From: Mycobacterium sp. IS-3022
GTDB lineage: Bacteria; Actinomycetota; Actinomycetes; Mycobacteriales; Mycobacteriaceae
Assembly (NCBI RefSeq): GCF_001500065.1
Contig: NZ_LQIN01000034.1
Location: 124,001 to 188,000 of the forward strand
Length of the DNA stretch: 64,000 nt
Reading direction: 5' to 3'
In this document: positions 8,096-16,305 of the stretch, piece by piece
How positions within the stretch are numbered: the first letter of the stretch is position 1
Layout of the letters: each line of letters starts with the position of its first letter
The notes under the pieces: model-generated
What the model was told of the DNA's origin: nothing
Seen by the model: the letters and a program-made list of their open reading frames with translations, nothing else
Databases searched by the model: none
Position numbers and translations under genes: made by a program

Positions 8096-8544
8096 TCGTC
8101 GGCGAAGGTGATCCGCACCGAGATCGGGTCGCTCTCCATCGCGCGCATCGTCAGCGCGGTGGCCGACTGGCTGAGCTTGCCCGCTCCGCCGAAACTGCGG
8201 GCTCGTGCGCGGACGTCGTCGTCGGGCTCGAACGTCGCGGTGCCGGTCCGCCATTCGTCGTTGATGCGCACGCGCACCGTCGGATTCGCCGCGATGTTGT
8301 GGGCCCAGCCGGCGCGGCGGCCGTGCTGAGAGATCACCCAGACGCCGGCGTCGTCGGCGCGGCCGGCCAACGGCACGCGGCGGGGTTCACCGGTCCTGCG
8401 GCCGATCGTCTCCAAGTCGACCACCAGCGACGACCGGATGCCCACGCGGTCGAGCGCGGCGACCACCGGGTTCATCAGGACGCGGCCGAGTTGCCGTTCC
8501 AGCCTGAACTTCCGAACCGCCCTGCCGGCACTTCTCGTTGCCAT
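8092..8544 (-). CDS. DDN-like nitroreductase family deazaflavin-dependent oxidoreductase
   Basis: A 150-aa single-domain split-barrel protein of the Ddn/F420H2-dependent reductase group. The GRRTGEPRRVPL segment (about residues 48-59) matches the cofactor-phosphate region (GRxTGxxRxxPL). The GWAHNIAANPTVRVRI segment (about 79-94) matches the WxxNxxAxP block. Such enzymes use reduced F420 on quinones and other electrophiles. The start codon ATG is at 8544. A perfect 16-bp palindrome lies 34 bp upstream of the start and is a candidate operator. Two further paralogs lie at 24018-24933. Confidence 0.85.
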   Translation of the reverse strand: MATRSAGRAVRKFRLERQLGRVLMNPVVAALDRVGIRSSLVVDLETIGRRTGEPRRVPLAGRADDAGVWVISQHGRRAGWAHNIAANPTVRVRINDEWRTGTATFEPDDDVRARARSFGGAGKLSQSATALTMRAMESDPISVRITFADE

Positions 8545-8578
8545 CGCAACCTCCTGAGTATGAGGTCACCGACATTAG

Positions 8579-8594
8579 TTGAGTGATCACTCAA
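8579..8594. promoter_or_regulatory. Perfect 16-bp palindrome, candidate TetR-type operator
   Basis: TTGAGTGATCACTCAA is exactly self-complementary. It lies between the histidine kinase stop (8604) and the DDN-like gene start (8544), in the promoter position of the latter. Its length and symmetry fit a TetR-family operator. No regulator gene is adjacent, so the repressor would be encoded elsewhere. Confidence 0.6.
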
Positions 8595-8603
8595 AAACAA
8601 GCG

Positions 8604-9626
8604 TTAGTCGGCCGCCAGCGGCAATCGCACCTCGAACCGCGCGCCGGTGCCCAGGTTGCGCGCCGACAGCGTGCCGCGATGCGCCTGCACCAGACCCGCG
8701 GCGATCGCCAGTCCCAACCCCGAACCGCTGGGCAGCGACGAGTCGGCCCGTGGAACTCGGTCGTTCGAGCCGCGGTACGCGACGTCGAACACCCGCGGCA
8801 GGTCCGCCTCGTCGATACCGACACCGGTGTCGTCGACACGTGCCCACGCGCCGTTCTCGTCGGATCCCAGCGCCAGCGACACCCGGCCTCCTGCCGGCGT
8901 GTGCGCGATCGCGTTGGCGACCAGGTTGGACAACACCCGCACCAGGGCGCGGTCGCTGCCCAGCACCCGCACGGGCGTCGCGGGCAGGTCGACCGACAAC
9001 GCCACCCCTGCACGTTCGGCGGCGATCCGGTGGGCGGTCAGGACATCGTCGACGACCTCGTCGAGCGCGACCTTGTCGAACACCGGCTGGACGGCACCCG
9101 CGTTGATCTTCGACATCTCGAACAGGTCGTCGACCATCTCGGAGAGTCGAACCGACTCGTGCTCAATGGTTTTCGCGTGCACCCGCACTTCGGCGTCGGG
9201 TACCACACCGTCGGCGATCGCCTCGGAGACCGCCCGTATCCCGGCCAGCGGGGTGCGCAGGTCGTGGCTGACGAACGCGACCAGCCTGCGACGCGAGTGT
9301 TCGGCGGCCCGTTCGGACTCGCGGATCTCCTGTTCCCACACGGTGCGGCGGGCCTGATACCGCGCCAGCATCACCGCGGCGGGGATCGTCACCACCGCGA
9401 CGATCACCAAGACGATCGCGGTCTGCTCGAAGGTTTCGGTGATCATGAAGCCGCTGGCGCCGAGCACGCCGGTGAACGTCGCCAACACCGGGATGAGCAC
9501 CAGCGCCACCATGCTCACCGCCAGCGACCAGGACCGGGCCAGGCGGATGACGAGCGCGCCGGCGAGCACCACGGGGACCGAGCACGCCAACGCCAACCCG
9601 GTGATCTCCCACAGGTCGGTCGGCAC
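8604..9626 (-). CDS. Two-component sensor histidine kinase
   Basis: A 340-aa membrane kinase. Three hydrophobic segments lie at about residues 8-28, 34-54 and 70-88, followed by a DHp domain with FVSHDLRTPL (His121). The catalytic domain has an N-box (SNLVANAIAHTP), DDTGVGI and GSGLGLAIA. There is almost no extracytoplasmic loop, so the signal is probably sensed in or near the membrane. The start is taken as GTG 9626, which overlaps the TAG of the response regulator by 1 bp; a longer frame would overlap the regulator gene by 14 codons. The signal is unknown. Confidence 0.9.
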   Translation of the reverse strand: MPTDLWEITGLALACSVPVVLAGALVIRLARSWSLAVSMVALVLIPVLATFTGVLGASGFMITETFEQTAIVLVIVAVVTIPAAVMLARYQARRTVWEQEIRESERAAEHSRRRLVAFVSHDLRTPLAGIRAVSEAIADGVVPDAEVRVHAKTIEHESVRLSEMVDDLFEMSKINAGAVQPVFDKVALDEVVDDVLTAHRIAAERAGVALSVDLPATPVRVLGSDRALVRVLSNLVANAIAHTPAGGRVSLALGSDENGAWARVDDTGVGIDEADLPRVFDVAYRGSNDRVPRADSSLPSGSGLGLAIAAGLVQAHRGTLSARNLGTGARFEVRLPLAAD

Positions 9627-10327
9627 TAGGCGCTCTGCCCTTCCGGTGAGCGCGCTTCGCCGCTCCACAGATAGCCGCGACCCCAGACCGTCTGCACCCG
9701 ATGGTGGTCACCGAGCTTGGAACGCAACCGTTTGACGTGCACCGTCACCGTCGACAGATCGCCGAAATCCCAGTGCCACACCCGCTTCAACAGTTCTTCG
9801 CGGCTGAACACCACGTCGGTGTGGGTGAGGAAGAACAGCAGCAGGTCGAACTCGCGGTTGGTCAGCGACACCGGCGCACCCTCGACGGTCACCGTGCGCG
9901 CCGCCGTCGACACCGTCAGACCGCCGACGCTGACGTTCAGCGGAAGCGTTGCCGCAGGCGAGGGTGCGCGCCGCAGCACCGAGCGCACTCGCAACGCCAG
10001 TTCGCGCGGGCTGAACGGTTTGGTGAGGTAGTCGTCGGCGCCGGCCTCCAGGCCAGCGATCCGGTCGTCCTCTTCGCCGAGCGCGGTCAACAGAATCACC
10101 GGGACCGTGTAGCCGCCGCGCTGACGCAGGGTGCGGCACAGTGTCAGCCCGTCCGGGCCGGGCATCATCACGTCGAGCACGGCGACGTCGATGCGCTGGG
10201 AACCGAGTAACCGCAGCGCCTCCGTCCCGTCGTGGGCGATCGCCACGTCGAGCCCGTCGCGTTCGAGATAGCGACGCACGACATCGCGCACGACGGTGTC
10301 GTCGTCGGCGATCAAAACGCGCGTCAC
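9626..10327 (-). CDS. OmpR-family response regulator
   Basis: A 233-aa regulator, partner of the kinase that follows it. The receiver domain has acidic residues D8-D10, the phospho-acceptor Asp52 (VLDVMMP) and Lys103 (YLTKPFS). The C-terminal winged helix (about residues 135-228) includes a VKRLRSKLGDH recognition segment and the final VWGRGYLW hairpin. The start is GTG 10327. It is divergent from the GT2 gene, with about 103 bp between them. Targets are not evident from the sequence. Confidence 0.93.
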   Translation of the reverse strand: MTRVLIADDDTVVRDVVRRYLERDGLDVAIAHDGTEALRLLGSQRIDVAVLDVMMPGPDGLTLCRTLRQRGGYTVPVILLTALGEEDDRIAGLEAGADDYLTKPFSPRELALRVRSVLRRAPSPAATLPLNVSVGGLTVSTAARTVTVEGAPVSLTNREFDLLLFFLTHTDVVFSREELLKRVWHWDFGDLSTVTVHVKRLRSKLGDHHRVQTVWGRGYLWSGEARSPEGQSA

Positions 10328-10430
10328 ACTTCCCGAGACTAGCCCGATGCGGCCACTACCTGCGCCGATGTCACGGATTCGTCATCAATCGGCTGGTTGG
10401 GGTCACGGGCTGGTGGTTAGCCTCGACACC

Positions 10431-11087
10431 ATGCCCGACTGTCCGGTGACCGTGGTGCTGCCGTGCCTCGACGAGGCGGAATCACTGCCCGGCGTGCTCG
10501 CGGCGATGCCGGCCGGATACCGGCCGCTGGTGGTCGACAACAACAGCACCGATGCAACCGCGCAGGTGGCGCTGCGGCACGGTGCCGACGTGGTCACCGA
10601 GAAGCGCCCCGGTTACGGCGCTGCGGTGCATGCCGGGGTGGTGGCGGCGGCGACGCCGATCGTGGCGGTCCTCGACGCCGACGGCTCACTGGACCCGGGT
10701 GACCTGCCGGCACTGGTCGAGGAGCTCGACCGCGGCGCGGACATGGCGATCGGCCGGCGCCGGCCGGTGCCGGGCGTGAAGTGGCCGTGGCATGCCCGGC
10801 TCGGCACCGCGGCGGTGTGCTGGCGGCTGCGCCGGCGCCACGGCCTGGCGGTGCACGACATCGCGCCGATGCGCGTCACACGCCGCGATGCGCTGCTCGA
10901 ACTCGGGGTCACCGATCGCCGCTCCGGGTATCCGCTCGAGCTGCTCGTCCGGGCCGCGGCCGCGGGCTGGCGCGTCGTCGAGCGCGATGTCGACTACGGC
11001 GCGCGCACCGGCGGCAAGTCGAAGGTCAGCGGATCGGTTCGCGGCAGCGCGGTGGCGGCCCTGGACTTCTGGCGGGTGATCTCGTGA
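10431..11087 (+). CDS. Family 2 glycosyltransferase (dolichyl-phosphate-mannose synthase-like)
   Basis: A 218-aa GT-A fold enzyme. It has a nucleotide-binding start (TVVLPCLDEAESLPGVL), VDNNSTDATAQVA at about residues 35-47, the metal-binding DADGS at 82-86, and a GRTGGKSKVSGS-type C-terminal segment. It has no membrane tail, unlike many dolichol-P-mannose synthases. ATG 10431 follows a 103-bp divergent intergenic region. Its TGA overlaps the GTG of the DUF2064 gene (GTGA). It is equivalent by position to M. tuberculosis Rv0539. Confidence 0.88.
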   Translation: MPDCPVTVVLPCLDEAESLPGVLAAMPAGYRPLVVDNNSTDATAQVALRHGADVVTEKRPGYGAAVHAGVVAAATPIVAVLDADGSLDPGDLPALVEELDRGADMAIGRRRPVPGVKWPWHARLGTAAVCWRLRRRHGLAVHDIAPMRVTRRDALLELGVTDRRSGYPLELLVRAAAAGWRVVERDVDYGARTGGKSKVSGSVRGSAVAALDFWRVIS

Positions 11088-11746
11088 CCGTGCTCCCGGT
11101 GACCGTGCTGGTCGTGGCCAAGGCGCCGGTGCCAGGGTTGGCGAAGACCCGCCTCGCGGCCTCGATCGGTGCCACCGCCGCCGCGGACATCGCCGCCGCC
11201 GCGCTGCTCGACACCCTCGACGCCGTGGCCTCCGCGCCTGTCGAGCGCCGGGTCGTCGCCATGACCGGCGACCTCGAGCGCGCGAGCCGAGGCGACGAAA
11301 TAAGCTGTCGCTTAGCCGACTTCACCGTCCTGGCCCAACGCGGCGCCGACTTCGCCGAACGATTGGCGAACGCACACGCCGACGCGTCCACCGGTATCCC
11401 GGTCCTGCAGATCGGGATGGACACCCCGCAGGTGAGCGCTGATCTGCTTACCGACTGCGGCCGGATCCTGGTCGACACCGACGCGGTGCTCGGCTTCGCC
11501 GAGGACGGCGGATGGTGGGTGCTGGGCGTCTCGCGGCCGTCCATGGCGGACTGCCTGCGAACGGTGCCGATGTCGCGGCCCGACACCGGTGCGATGACCC
11601 TCGCGGCGTTGCGCGGCGACGGGGTCGACGTTGCCATGGTCGACGTGCTCGAGGACTTCGACACCCTCGACGACATCGACGTTGTGCGCCGAAAGTGCCT
11701 GCCGTACAGTCGGTTCGCTCAGGCGACCAAGGCGGTGCGGGCCTGA
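11084..11746 (+). CDS. DUF2064 (TIGR04282-type) putative nucleotidyl/glycosyl transferase
   Basis: A 220-aa protein with a GT-A/nucleotidyltransferase-like fold. KAPVPGLAKTRL (residues 13-24) is the nucleotide-binding start, GMDTPQ (111-116) the metal-site region and EDGGWW (130-135) a family signature. The start GTG 11084 overlaps the GT2 stop, and its TGA overlaps the methyltransferase ATG by 1 bp (TGATG), so the three are translationally coupled. The family is typically found beside a GT2 enzyme and may prepare or transfer its sugar. The actual reaction is unknown. Confidence 0.82.
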   Translation: MTVLPVTVLVVAKAPVPGLAKTRLAASIGATAAADIAAAALLDTLDAVASAPVERRVVAMTGDLERASRGDEISCRLADFTVLAQRGADFAERLANAHADASTGIPVLQIGMDTPQVSADLLTDCGRILVDTDAVLGFAEDGGWWVLGVSRPSMADCLRTVPMSRPDTGAMTLAALRGDGVDVAMVDVLEDFDTLDDIDVVRRKCLPYSRFAQATKAVRA

Positions 11747-12375
11747 TGCTCGGTCACCTCTACGACCGCGCCCTCGACGGTGAGCGCTGTTGGATCCGCC
11801 ACGACGACGGTGAGGTGCGAAACCTCCCCGTGCACAACTGGATCGGCGGTGCGCATGCCGACGGCCGGTTCGATCGTGCCGTCGTCGACCTGTGTGAAGG
11901 TCCGACGATCGACCTAGGCTGCGGCCCAGGCCGGTTGGTGATCGAGCTGATCCGACGCGGTGTTCCCGCACTGGGTGTCGACCAGTCCGCGACCGCTGTC
12001 GGCCTGGCCCGCCGGAACGGCGCTCCGGTGTTGCGCCGGGACGTGTTCGGGCAGCTGCCTGCGACCGGTCGGTGGCAGACCGTGTTACTGGCCGACGGCA
12101 ACGTGGGCCTCGGTGGTGACCCGCTGCGGGTATTGCGCAGGGCGGCGGAATTGCTGCGCCGTGGCGGTCGCTGCATCGCCGAGTTCGAGGCGCTGACAAA
12201 CGGTATCCGCACCGGCTGGGTTCGGCTGGAGTCGTCACGCACGGTGGGCCCCTGGTTCCAGTGGGCCTCGGTGGGCATCGACTGCGCCGCCGAGGTCGCC
12301 GAGAACGCCGGGCTGGTGTTGACCAGGGTCCATCCGATCGGCGACCGGGTGGTCGCGAGCCTGACGCTGTCCTAG
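11746..12375 (+). CDS. Class I SAM-dependent methyltransferase
   Basis: A 209-aa protein with SAM motif I IDLGCGPGRLVIEL (residues 55-68), the acidic motif GVDQS, and a LRRAAELLRRGGRCIAEFE post-motif region. It is coupled to DUF2064 at its start. Its stop overlaps the stop of the convergent membrane-protein gene by two bases (12373-12374). The gene group GT2 – DUF2064 – methyltransferase suggests action on a glycosylated small molecule or lipid. The substrate is unknown. Confidence 0.85.
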   Translation: MLGHLYDRALDGERCWIRHDDGEVRNLPVHNWIGGAHADGRFDRAVVDLCEGPTIDLGCGPGRLVIELIRRGVPALGVDQSATAVGLARRNGAPVLRRDVFGQLPATGRWQTVLLADGNVGLGGDPLRVLRRAAELLRRGGRCIAEFEALTNGIRTGWVRLESSRTVGPWFQWASVGIDCAAEVAENAGLVLTRVHPIGDRVVASLTLS

Positions 12376-12845
12376 CGCCTGCTCATCGCCAGCCGGATGG
12401 CGTAGACGGCCGCGCTCGCTCCGAACATCGCGGCGGTCAACAGCAACCATCGCCCCAGAAACGGGTCCTGAGTCTGTCCGCTGGCGGCCAGCACGGTCGG
12501 CTCACCCTGCTCGACGATCCCGGGCAGGAACAGCAGCAGTGTCAGCCCCGAGCCGAGCGCAGGGACCCGCAGGTAGTTCAGCAGCGGCACCGGCAGCCGC
12601 GGAATTCGCGTGCCACGCTGCAGGATCCGGTCGGCCAGCGCGTACAGCGGAAACAGCACGAGGTCGTGGACGACGACCGACGCGGCGAACCACACCAGAA
12701 TCGACTGCCACCACGTGCGGGAGTTCCACAGTGCCGCGGGCGTGATCGTGGCGAGCACATACCCGAACAACGCGAACCCGGCGAGCAGTGTCAGCAGGTG
12801 CAACGGATTCGATCCGTACACGTCGCGGAAACGCCGGGCGCGCAT
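12372..12845 (-). CDS. Small polytopic membrane protein
   Basis: A 157-aa protein not recognised as a named family. It has about four hydrophobic segments: LLTLLAGFALFGYVLATITP, SILVWFAASVVVHDLVLFPLYAL, LGSGLTLLLFLPGIV and WLLLTAAMFGASAAVYAIRLAM. The conserved-looking HDLVLFPLYALADR patch lies in the middle. ATG 12845 is chosen because the gene ahead (molybdopterin oxidoreductase) stops at 12847, so the two are adjacent and probably co-translated. It may be an accessory or heme-related subunit of that oxidoreductase; this is inference from position. Confidence 0.7.
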   Translation of the reverse strand: MRARRFRDVYGSNPLHLLTLLAGFALFGYVLATITPAALWNSRTWWQSILVWFAASVVVHDLVLFPLYALADRILQRGTRIPRLPVPLLNYLRVPALGSGLTLLLFLPGIVEQGEPTVLAASGQTQDPFLGRWLLLTAAMFGASAAVYAIRLAMSRR

Positions 12846-12846
12846 G

Positions 12847-14115
12847 TCAATCCACCGGCCTGAAGTCGATGCTCGCCACCCACTTGGTGTTGTGCACACC
12901 GGGTAGCGCAGGAACGATGATCCGGGCTGGGAACCCGTGGTCGGGTGACAGGTCGGCGCCGTTGACCTTCAGCGCCAGCAGGGCGTCCGGGTGCAGGACC
13001 TGATTGCGTTGCAGGGTCGCGCGATTGAAGGCACCCCGTCGTTCCACCGACTGCACGAACGCCGACGCGGGTTCCGGCACACCAGCCAGTCGCGCGAGGT
13101 CGCGCAGCGGTACGCCCGTCCAGGTCTCGGTCGTCGACCAGCCCTCGACGCAGGCGATCGGCAGGCGGGCGGTGCGCTGGGGCATCTCGGTCAGCATCGT
13201 TCGGTCCAGCACGACGGGCGCCGGTCCGCCCGTCAGGAAGAGGCGCCAGCGCTCGCCGGTCAGGTCGGGGGTGATCCGCGCTGCGGCCGCGGTCCTGTTG
13301 ACCTGGAAGTCGTTCGGTCCGTCACCGCGGGTCCGTCCGCGAGGGAGCAACAGCGCGGCGGGCCTGGTCCACCCGCCGATGCTCTGCCCGGCGGTCAGCA
13401 CGGCGACCAACGCGGCGCCGCCGCCGACGAGCGCCAGCGCACCGCGACGGCTCAACGTCGCGGGATCGGGGTCGGCGGGCGCCAACCCGTCGGGCGTATA
13501 CGGGTCCGCGACGGTGTCCTCGCGCGACGTCCGCAGCACCGCGCGCATCGACCGTGACCGCAGCCCCGCCCACATCCGCGGAATCTTGATCGCGATGTGT
13601 ACCACAAATCCGGCGATGAACACCCACGCACCGAAGTAGTGCGCGGTGTAGAAGCTGAACCCGAAGATGTAGTCGTACTGGATGTTCAGCACCCCGGTGA
13701 CGATCTCGAACAGCACACCGCCGACCAGCATCAGCAACGAAACACGTTCGGCCAGTTGAGCGATCGAGCGCGCCGGCGGCCAGGCGAAGAGCCGGGGGAT
13801 CACCGACCACAGCTTCGCGAGCACCACCGGCACCAGCACCAGACCCAGCCCCACATGCAGACCCTGGTTGAGCCGATACAGCCACGCCGGGTCGGTGGGC
13901 CAGTCGAAGGTCGGCAACTTGAGCCAGCCGACGTCCGCCGGAATGGCCTGACCGAACTGGGGCCCATAGGCGATGTACGACAGCAGGCCGGTGACGATCA
14001 CCACCGGCAGACCGATCAGCAGGACCGCGCCGAACACCGATGTCAACCACAACCCGCGCAGCGGACTGCGCCAGCGGATCAACGTCCGCCGCCGCGGTCG
14101 GTCGATCAAGCCCAT
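12847..14115 (-). CDS. Molybdopterin-dependent oxidoreductase fused to a cytochrome b-like membrane domain
   Basis: A 422-aa protein. The first 180 residues hold four hydrophobic segments (about 22-48, 85-105, 123-143 and 155-178). His87, His159 and His173 in or near the helices are possible heme ligands. A linker with internal SRRGALALVGGG (222-233) resembles a Tat signal. The C-terminal domain is sulfite-oxidase-like (YedY/Oxidored_molyb). Its pterin-ligating cysteine would be Cys322 in ACVEGWS, with DHGFPARIIVP further on. This suggests electron transfer between the membrane and an external Mo active site. ATG 14115 is followed by the basic N-terminus MGLIDRPRRR. The substrate is unknown. 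Confidence 0.85.
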   Translation of the reverse strand: MGLIDRPRRRTLIRWRSPLRGLWLTSVFGAVLLIGLPVVIVTGLLSYIAYGPQFGQAIPADVGWLKLPTFDWPTDPAWLYRLNQGLHVGLGLVLVPVVLAKLWSVIPRLFAWPPARSIAQLAERVSLLMLVGGVLFEIVTGVLNIQYDYIFGFSFYTAHYFGAWVFIAGFVVHIAIKIPRMWAGLRSRSMRAVLRTSREDTVADPYTPDGLAPADPDPATLSRRGALALVGGGAALVAVLTAGQSIGGWTRPAALLLPRGRTRGDGPNDFQVNRTAAAARITPDLTGERWRLFLTGGPAPVVLDRTMLTEMPQRTARLPIACVEGWSTTETWTGVPLRDLARLAGVPEPASAFVQSVERRGAFNRATLQRNQVLHPDALLALKVNGADLSPDHGFPARIIVPALPGVHNTKWVASIDFRPVD

Positions 14116-14166
14116 GACACCAGAGTCCAGCCGTGCGGCCTCAGGTAGAAGCTTGGCTCGCGGCCG

Positions 14167-15522
14167 TTACCAATTCGTCAGAATGAAATGGTTGAGCAGC
14201 AAGGCGCCCACTACGTTGACCGCCAGCCACCAACGGTGTGACCGGGGCGGCAGCAGCGCGCCCGCAGCGGTCAGCCAGATGGTGAACGGCAGCCAGATGC
14301 GTTCCGTCTCGGCCTTGCTCAGCATGGACAGGTCGGCGAACACGATCGCCAGCAGCGCCCCCGCGAGGAGCATGTGCAGGCCGGATCGACGTCGAATCGC
14401 GGCGATGTCGAACGCCCTGCCGATGCCGGCCACACTGCCCAGGCCGATCGCACACACCACGGAGGCCAGATTCGCCCAGACCCAGTACTGGAAGGGGCGG
14501 TCGTTGGCGATGCCCTGCCAATACCGTTCCTGCACCAGGTGATAGCCGTCGAACCACCAGAATCCCAGCAAGGCGAAAATTCCCACCACCACGAGGACGA
14601 CGACGATCGCCGGCGCCGCCGCGCGCAGCGAGGCCGGCCGGTCCGCCGCGCACAGCAGCACCGCAAGCGCCGGCAGCACCATCAGGCCCAGCCCGTAGTT
14701 GAGGAAAATGCCCCAGCCCAGCAGCAGACCGGCGCCCACGGCCGCCAGCGCCGGCCAATGCGTCGTTCGCGCGACGGCCAGCGCCAGCAGCGCAATACCC
14801 CACGCCGCCACGCCCGCGAAGTAGCCGTCGGCCGACACCGCGATCCAGATCGCCGTCGGCGCCACGGCGACGAACGGCGCTGCCAACCGGGCGGTCTTCT
14901 CGTCGGCCAGCGCGCGCACCGCGACCACGATTGCGGCGGCGGCGCTGGAGCCGACCAGCAGGCACAGCAGAGCCGCCCACGCGCCGCCGCCCAACCCGAT
15001 TCGGTCCAGCCAGACGAACGTCAGCAGCGCGCCCGGCGGATGCCCCGATACATGGGTTATCCACGAATCCGGTTGATAGTCAAGGATTCTGTCAGCGAAG
15101 GTGCGCAGCGCGTCCGGGATGTCGGTGACGGTGGGCACCTGTCGCAGGTACTCGTGCCGGGCGGTGAGTCGCCCGGCGAAGCCGCGCTGCCAGCCGTCGA
15201 CCATCGCCAGCGAGAACGCCCACGCGCATGACGTGAGCCAGGTGATCCACGGGACCGCGCGCCACGGCAGCCGCTGCGCGAGCGACGGCCCCCACAGCAC
15301 CGCCGCCGCGCCGATCAGAATCACCGGAAGCGTGCCCCACCCGACGTGTGCGTCCCACCACCCGAAGATCGGCGCGGTGTCGGCGTAGTCGTGGAGGCGC
15401 TTGGGCGTCGCGTTGATCAGCGGGGTGACGATGCCCAGACGCAGGTGCGGTACGACGAACGCCGCGACGACCAGCGCCACGCCGACGGCGACGGCCACCG
15501 CCTCCCTGCGTCCTGTCCGCAT
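14167..15522 (-). CDS. Conserved polytopic membrane protein (possible GT-C glycosyltransferase)
   Basis: A 451-aa protein with about ten to twelve transmembrane segments. An early extracytoplasmic-type loop carries DYADTAPIFGWWDAHVGWGT, and a second loop carries THVSGHPPGALLTF. These features recall GT-C polyprenyl-phosphate-sugar transferases, but no definitive catalytic motif is identified. By position it matches M. tuberculosis Rv0541c, annotated as a conserved membrane protein. It is about 50 bp upstream of the molybdopterin oxidoreductase gene on the same strand, so it may share its transcript. Confidence 0.75.
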   Translation of the reverse strand: MRTGRREAVAVAVGVALVVAAFVVPHLRLGIVTPLINATPKRLHDYADTAPIFGWWDAHVGWGTLPVILIGAAAVLWGPSLAQRLPWRAVPWITWLTSCAWAFSLAMVDGWQRGFAGRLTARHEYLRQVPTVTDIPDALRTFADRILDYQPDSWITHVSGHPPGALLTFVWLDRIGLGGGAWAALLCLLVGSSAAAAIVVAVRALADEKTARLAAPFVAVAPTAIWIAVSADGYFAGVAAWGIALLALAVARTTHWPALAAVGAGLLLGWGIFLNYGLGLMVLPALAVLLCAADRPASLRAAAPAIVVVLVVVGIFALLGFWWFDGYHLVQERYWQGIANDRPFQYWVWANLASVVCAIGLGSVAGIGRAFDIAAIRRRSGLHMLLAGALLAIVFADLSMLSKAETERIWLPFTIWLTAAGALLPPRSHRWWLAVNVVGALLLNHFILTNW

Positions 15523-15540
15523 TCCGCCACCCTAATGACT

Positions 15541-15595
15541 GGTGATTTCGGTGTAGTTGGTTGCGCTCACCGCGAGTGTCTACACCCGAATCGCC
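15541..15595. terminator. Hairpin, GGTGATTTCGGTGTAG family
   Basis: Left arm GGTGATTTCGGTGTAG at 15541-15556 pairs at 13 of 16 positions with 15580-15595 around a 23-nt loop. It lies downstream of the PPOX flavoprotein gene and upstream of the membrane-protein gene, both on the minus strand. It belongs to the same family as the hairpins at 8043 and 23053. Confidence 0.6.
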
Positions 15596-15601
15596 GGGGC
15601 G

Positions 15602-16237
15602 TCAGTACAGGCGGCTGCGGGTGTTCTCCTCGCTGTAGTACTCGTCGAGTTCGGCCTGACTCCAGTCGTACCGAATCGCCTTGAGCAGCTGCGCAACGCT
15701 CGGCAGCGCCGACGGGTTCCAGGTCGTCGGATCCCATGCGTCCGAACGCAGAAACGCTTTGGCGCAGTGGAAGAACACCTCTTCGATCGCGACCTCCAGC
15801 GCCAGGATCGGTCGTTTTCCTTTCACGGCCAACGCATCGAAATAGTCCGCGTCGGAGAGGATTCTGCCCGTGCCGTTGATCCGAAGCGTGTCGCCGCGGC
15901 CCGGAATCAGGAACAGCGTGCCGACATGCGGGTTCTGCAGGACGTTGAGGTAGCCGTCGACACGTTTGTTGCCCGGCCGCTCGGGAATCGCGATCGTGGT
16001 GTCGTCGATGACGTGGACGAATCCGGGCGGATCACCCTTCGGCGACACGTCGACGCGGCCGCGGGCATCCGTCGTCGCGACGAAACCCAACGGCGTGTGC
16101 GCAAGCCAGTCCCGCTGGACCGGCGACAGCCTGTCCTGGACCTTGGTGGCGACATAGCGGTCCGGCTGCCCGACGATCGATCGCAACTGCTCGACGGTGC
16201 TGACTTCACGACGCATCGCTTCATCATGCTCGATCAT
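15602..16237 (-). CDS. Pyridoxamine 5'-phosphate oxidase-like FMN protein
   Basis: A 211-aa split-barrel flavoprotein of the PPOX superfamily. Evidence is the GFVATTDARGRVDVSPKGDPPGFVHVIDDTTIAIPERPGNKRVDGYLNVL region (about residues 50-100), where the K-G-D-P-P-G and R-P-G-N-K-R segments are the usual FMN-phosphate contacts. The later segment NPHVGTLFLIPGRGDTLRINGTGRI also fits. The likely role is an FMN-dependent oxidoreductase; the substrate is unknown. ATG 16237 (MIEHDEAM) is used, and ATG 16216 (MRREVST) is an equally good alternative. It is divergent from the DUF3140 gene. The intergenic region contains the inverted repeat CGGATCGG (16251-16258) / CCGATCCG (16284-16291). Confidence 0.82.
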   Translation of the reverse strand: MIEHDEAMRREVSTVEQLRSIVGQPDRYVATKVQDRLSPVQRDWLAHTPLGFVATTDARGRVDVSPKGDPPGFVHVIDDTTIAIPERPGNKRVDGYLNVLQNPHVGTLFLIPGRGDTLRINGTGRILSDADYFDALAVKGKRPILALEVAIEEVFFHCAKAFLRSDAWDPTTWNPSALPSVAQLLKAIRYDWSQAELDEYYSEENTRSRLY

Positions 16238-16305
16238 GCTCGCCCACCATCGGATCGGGTTAGCTCCCCCGATCGCCGGGTAGCCGATCCGCGGAGGTGA
16301 GAGTG

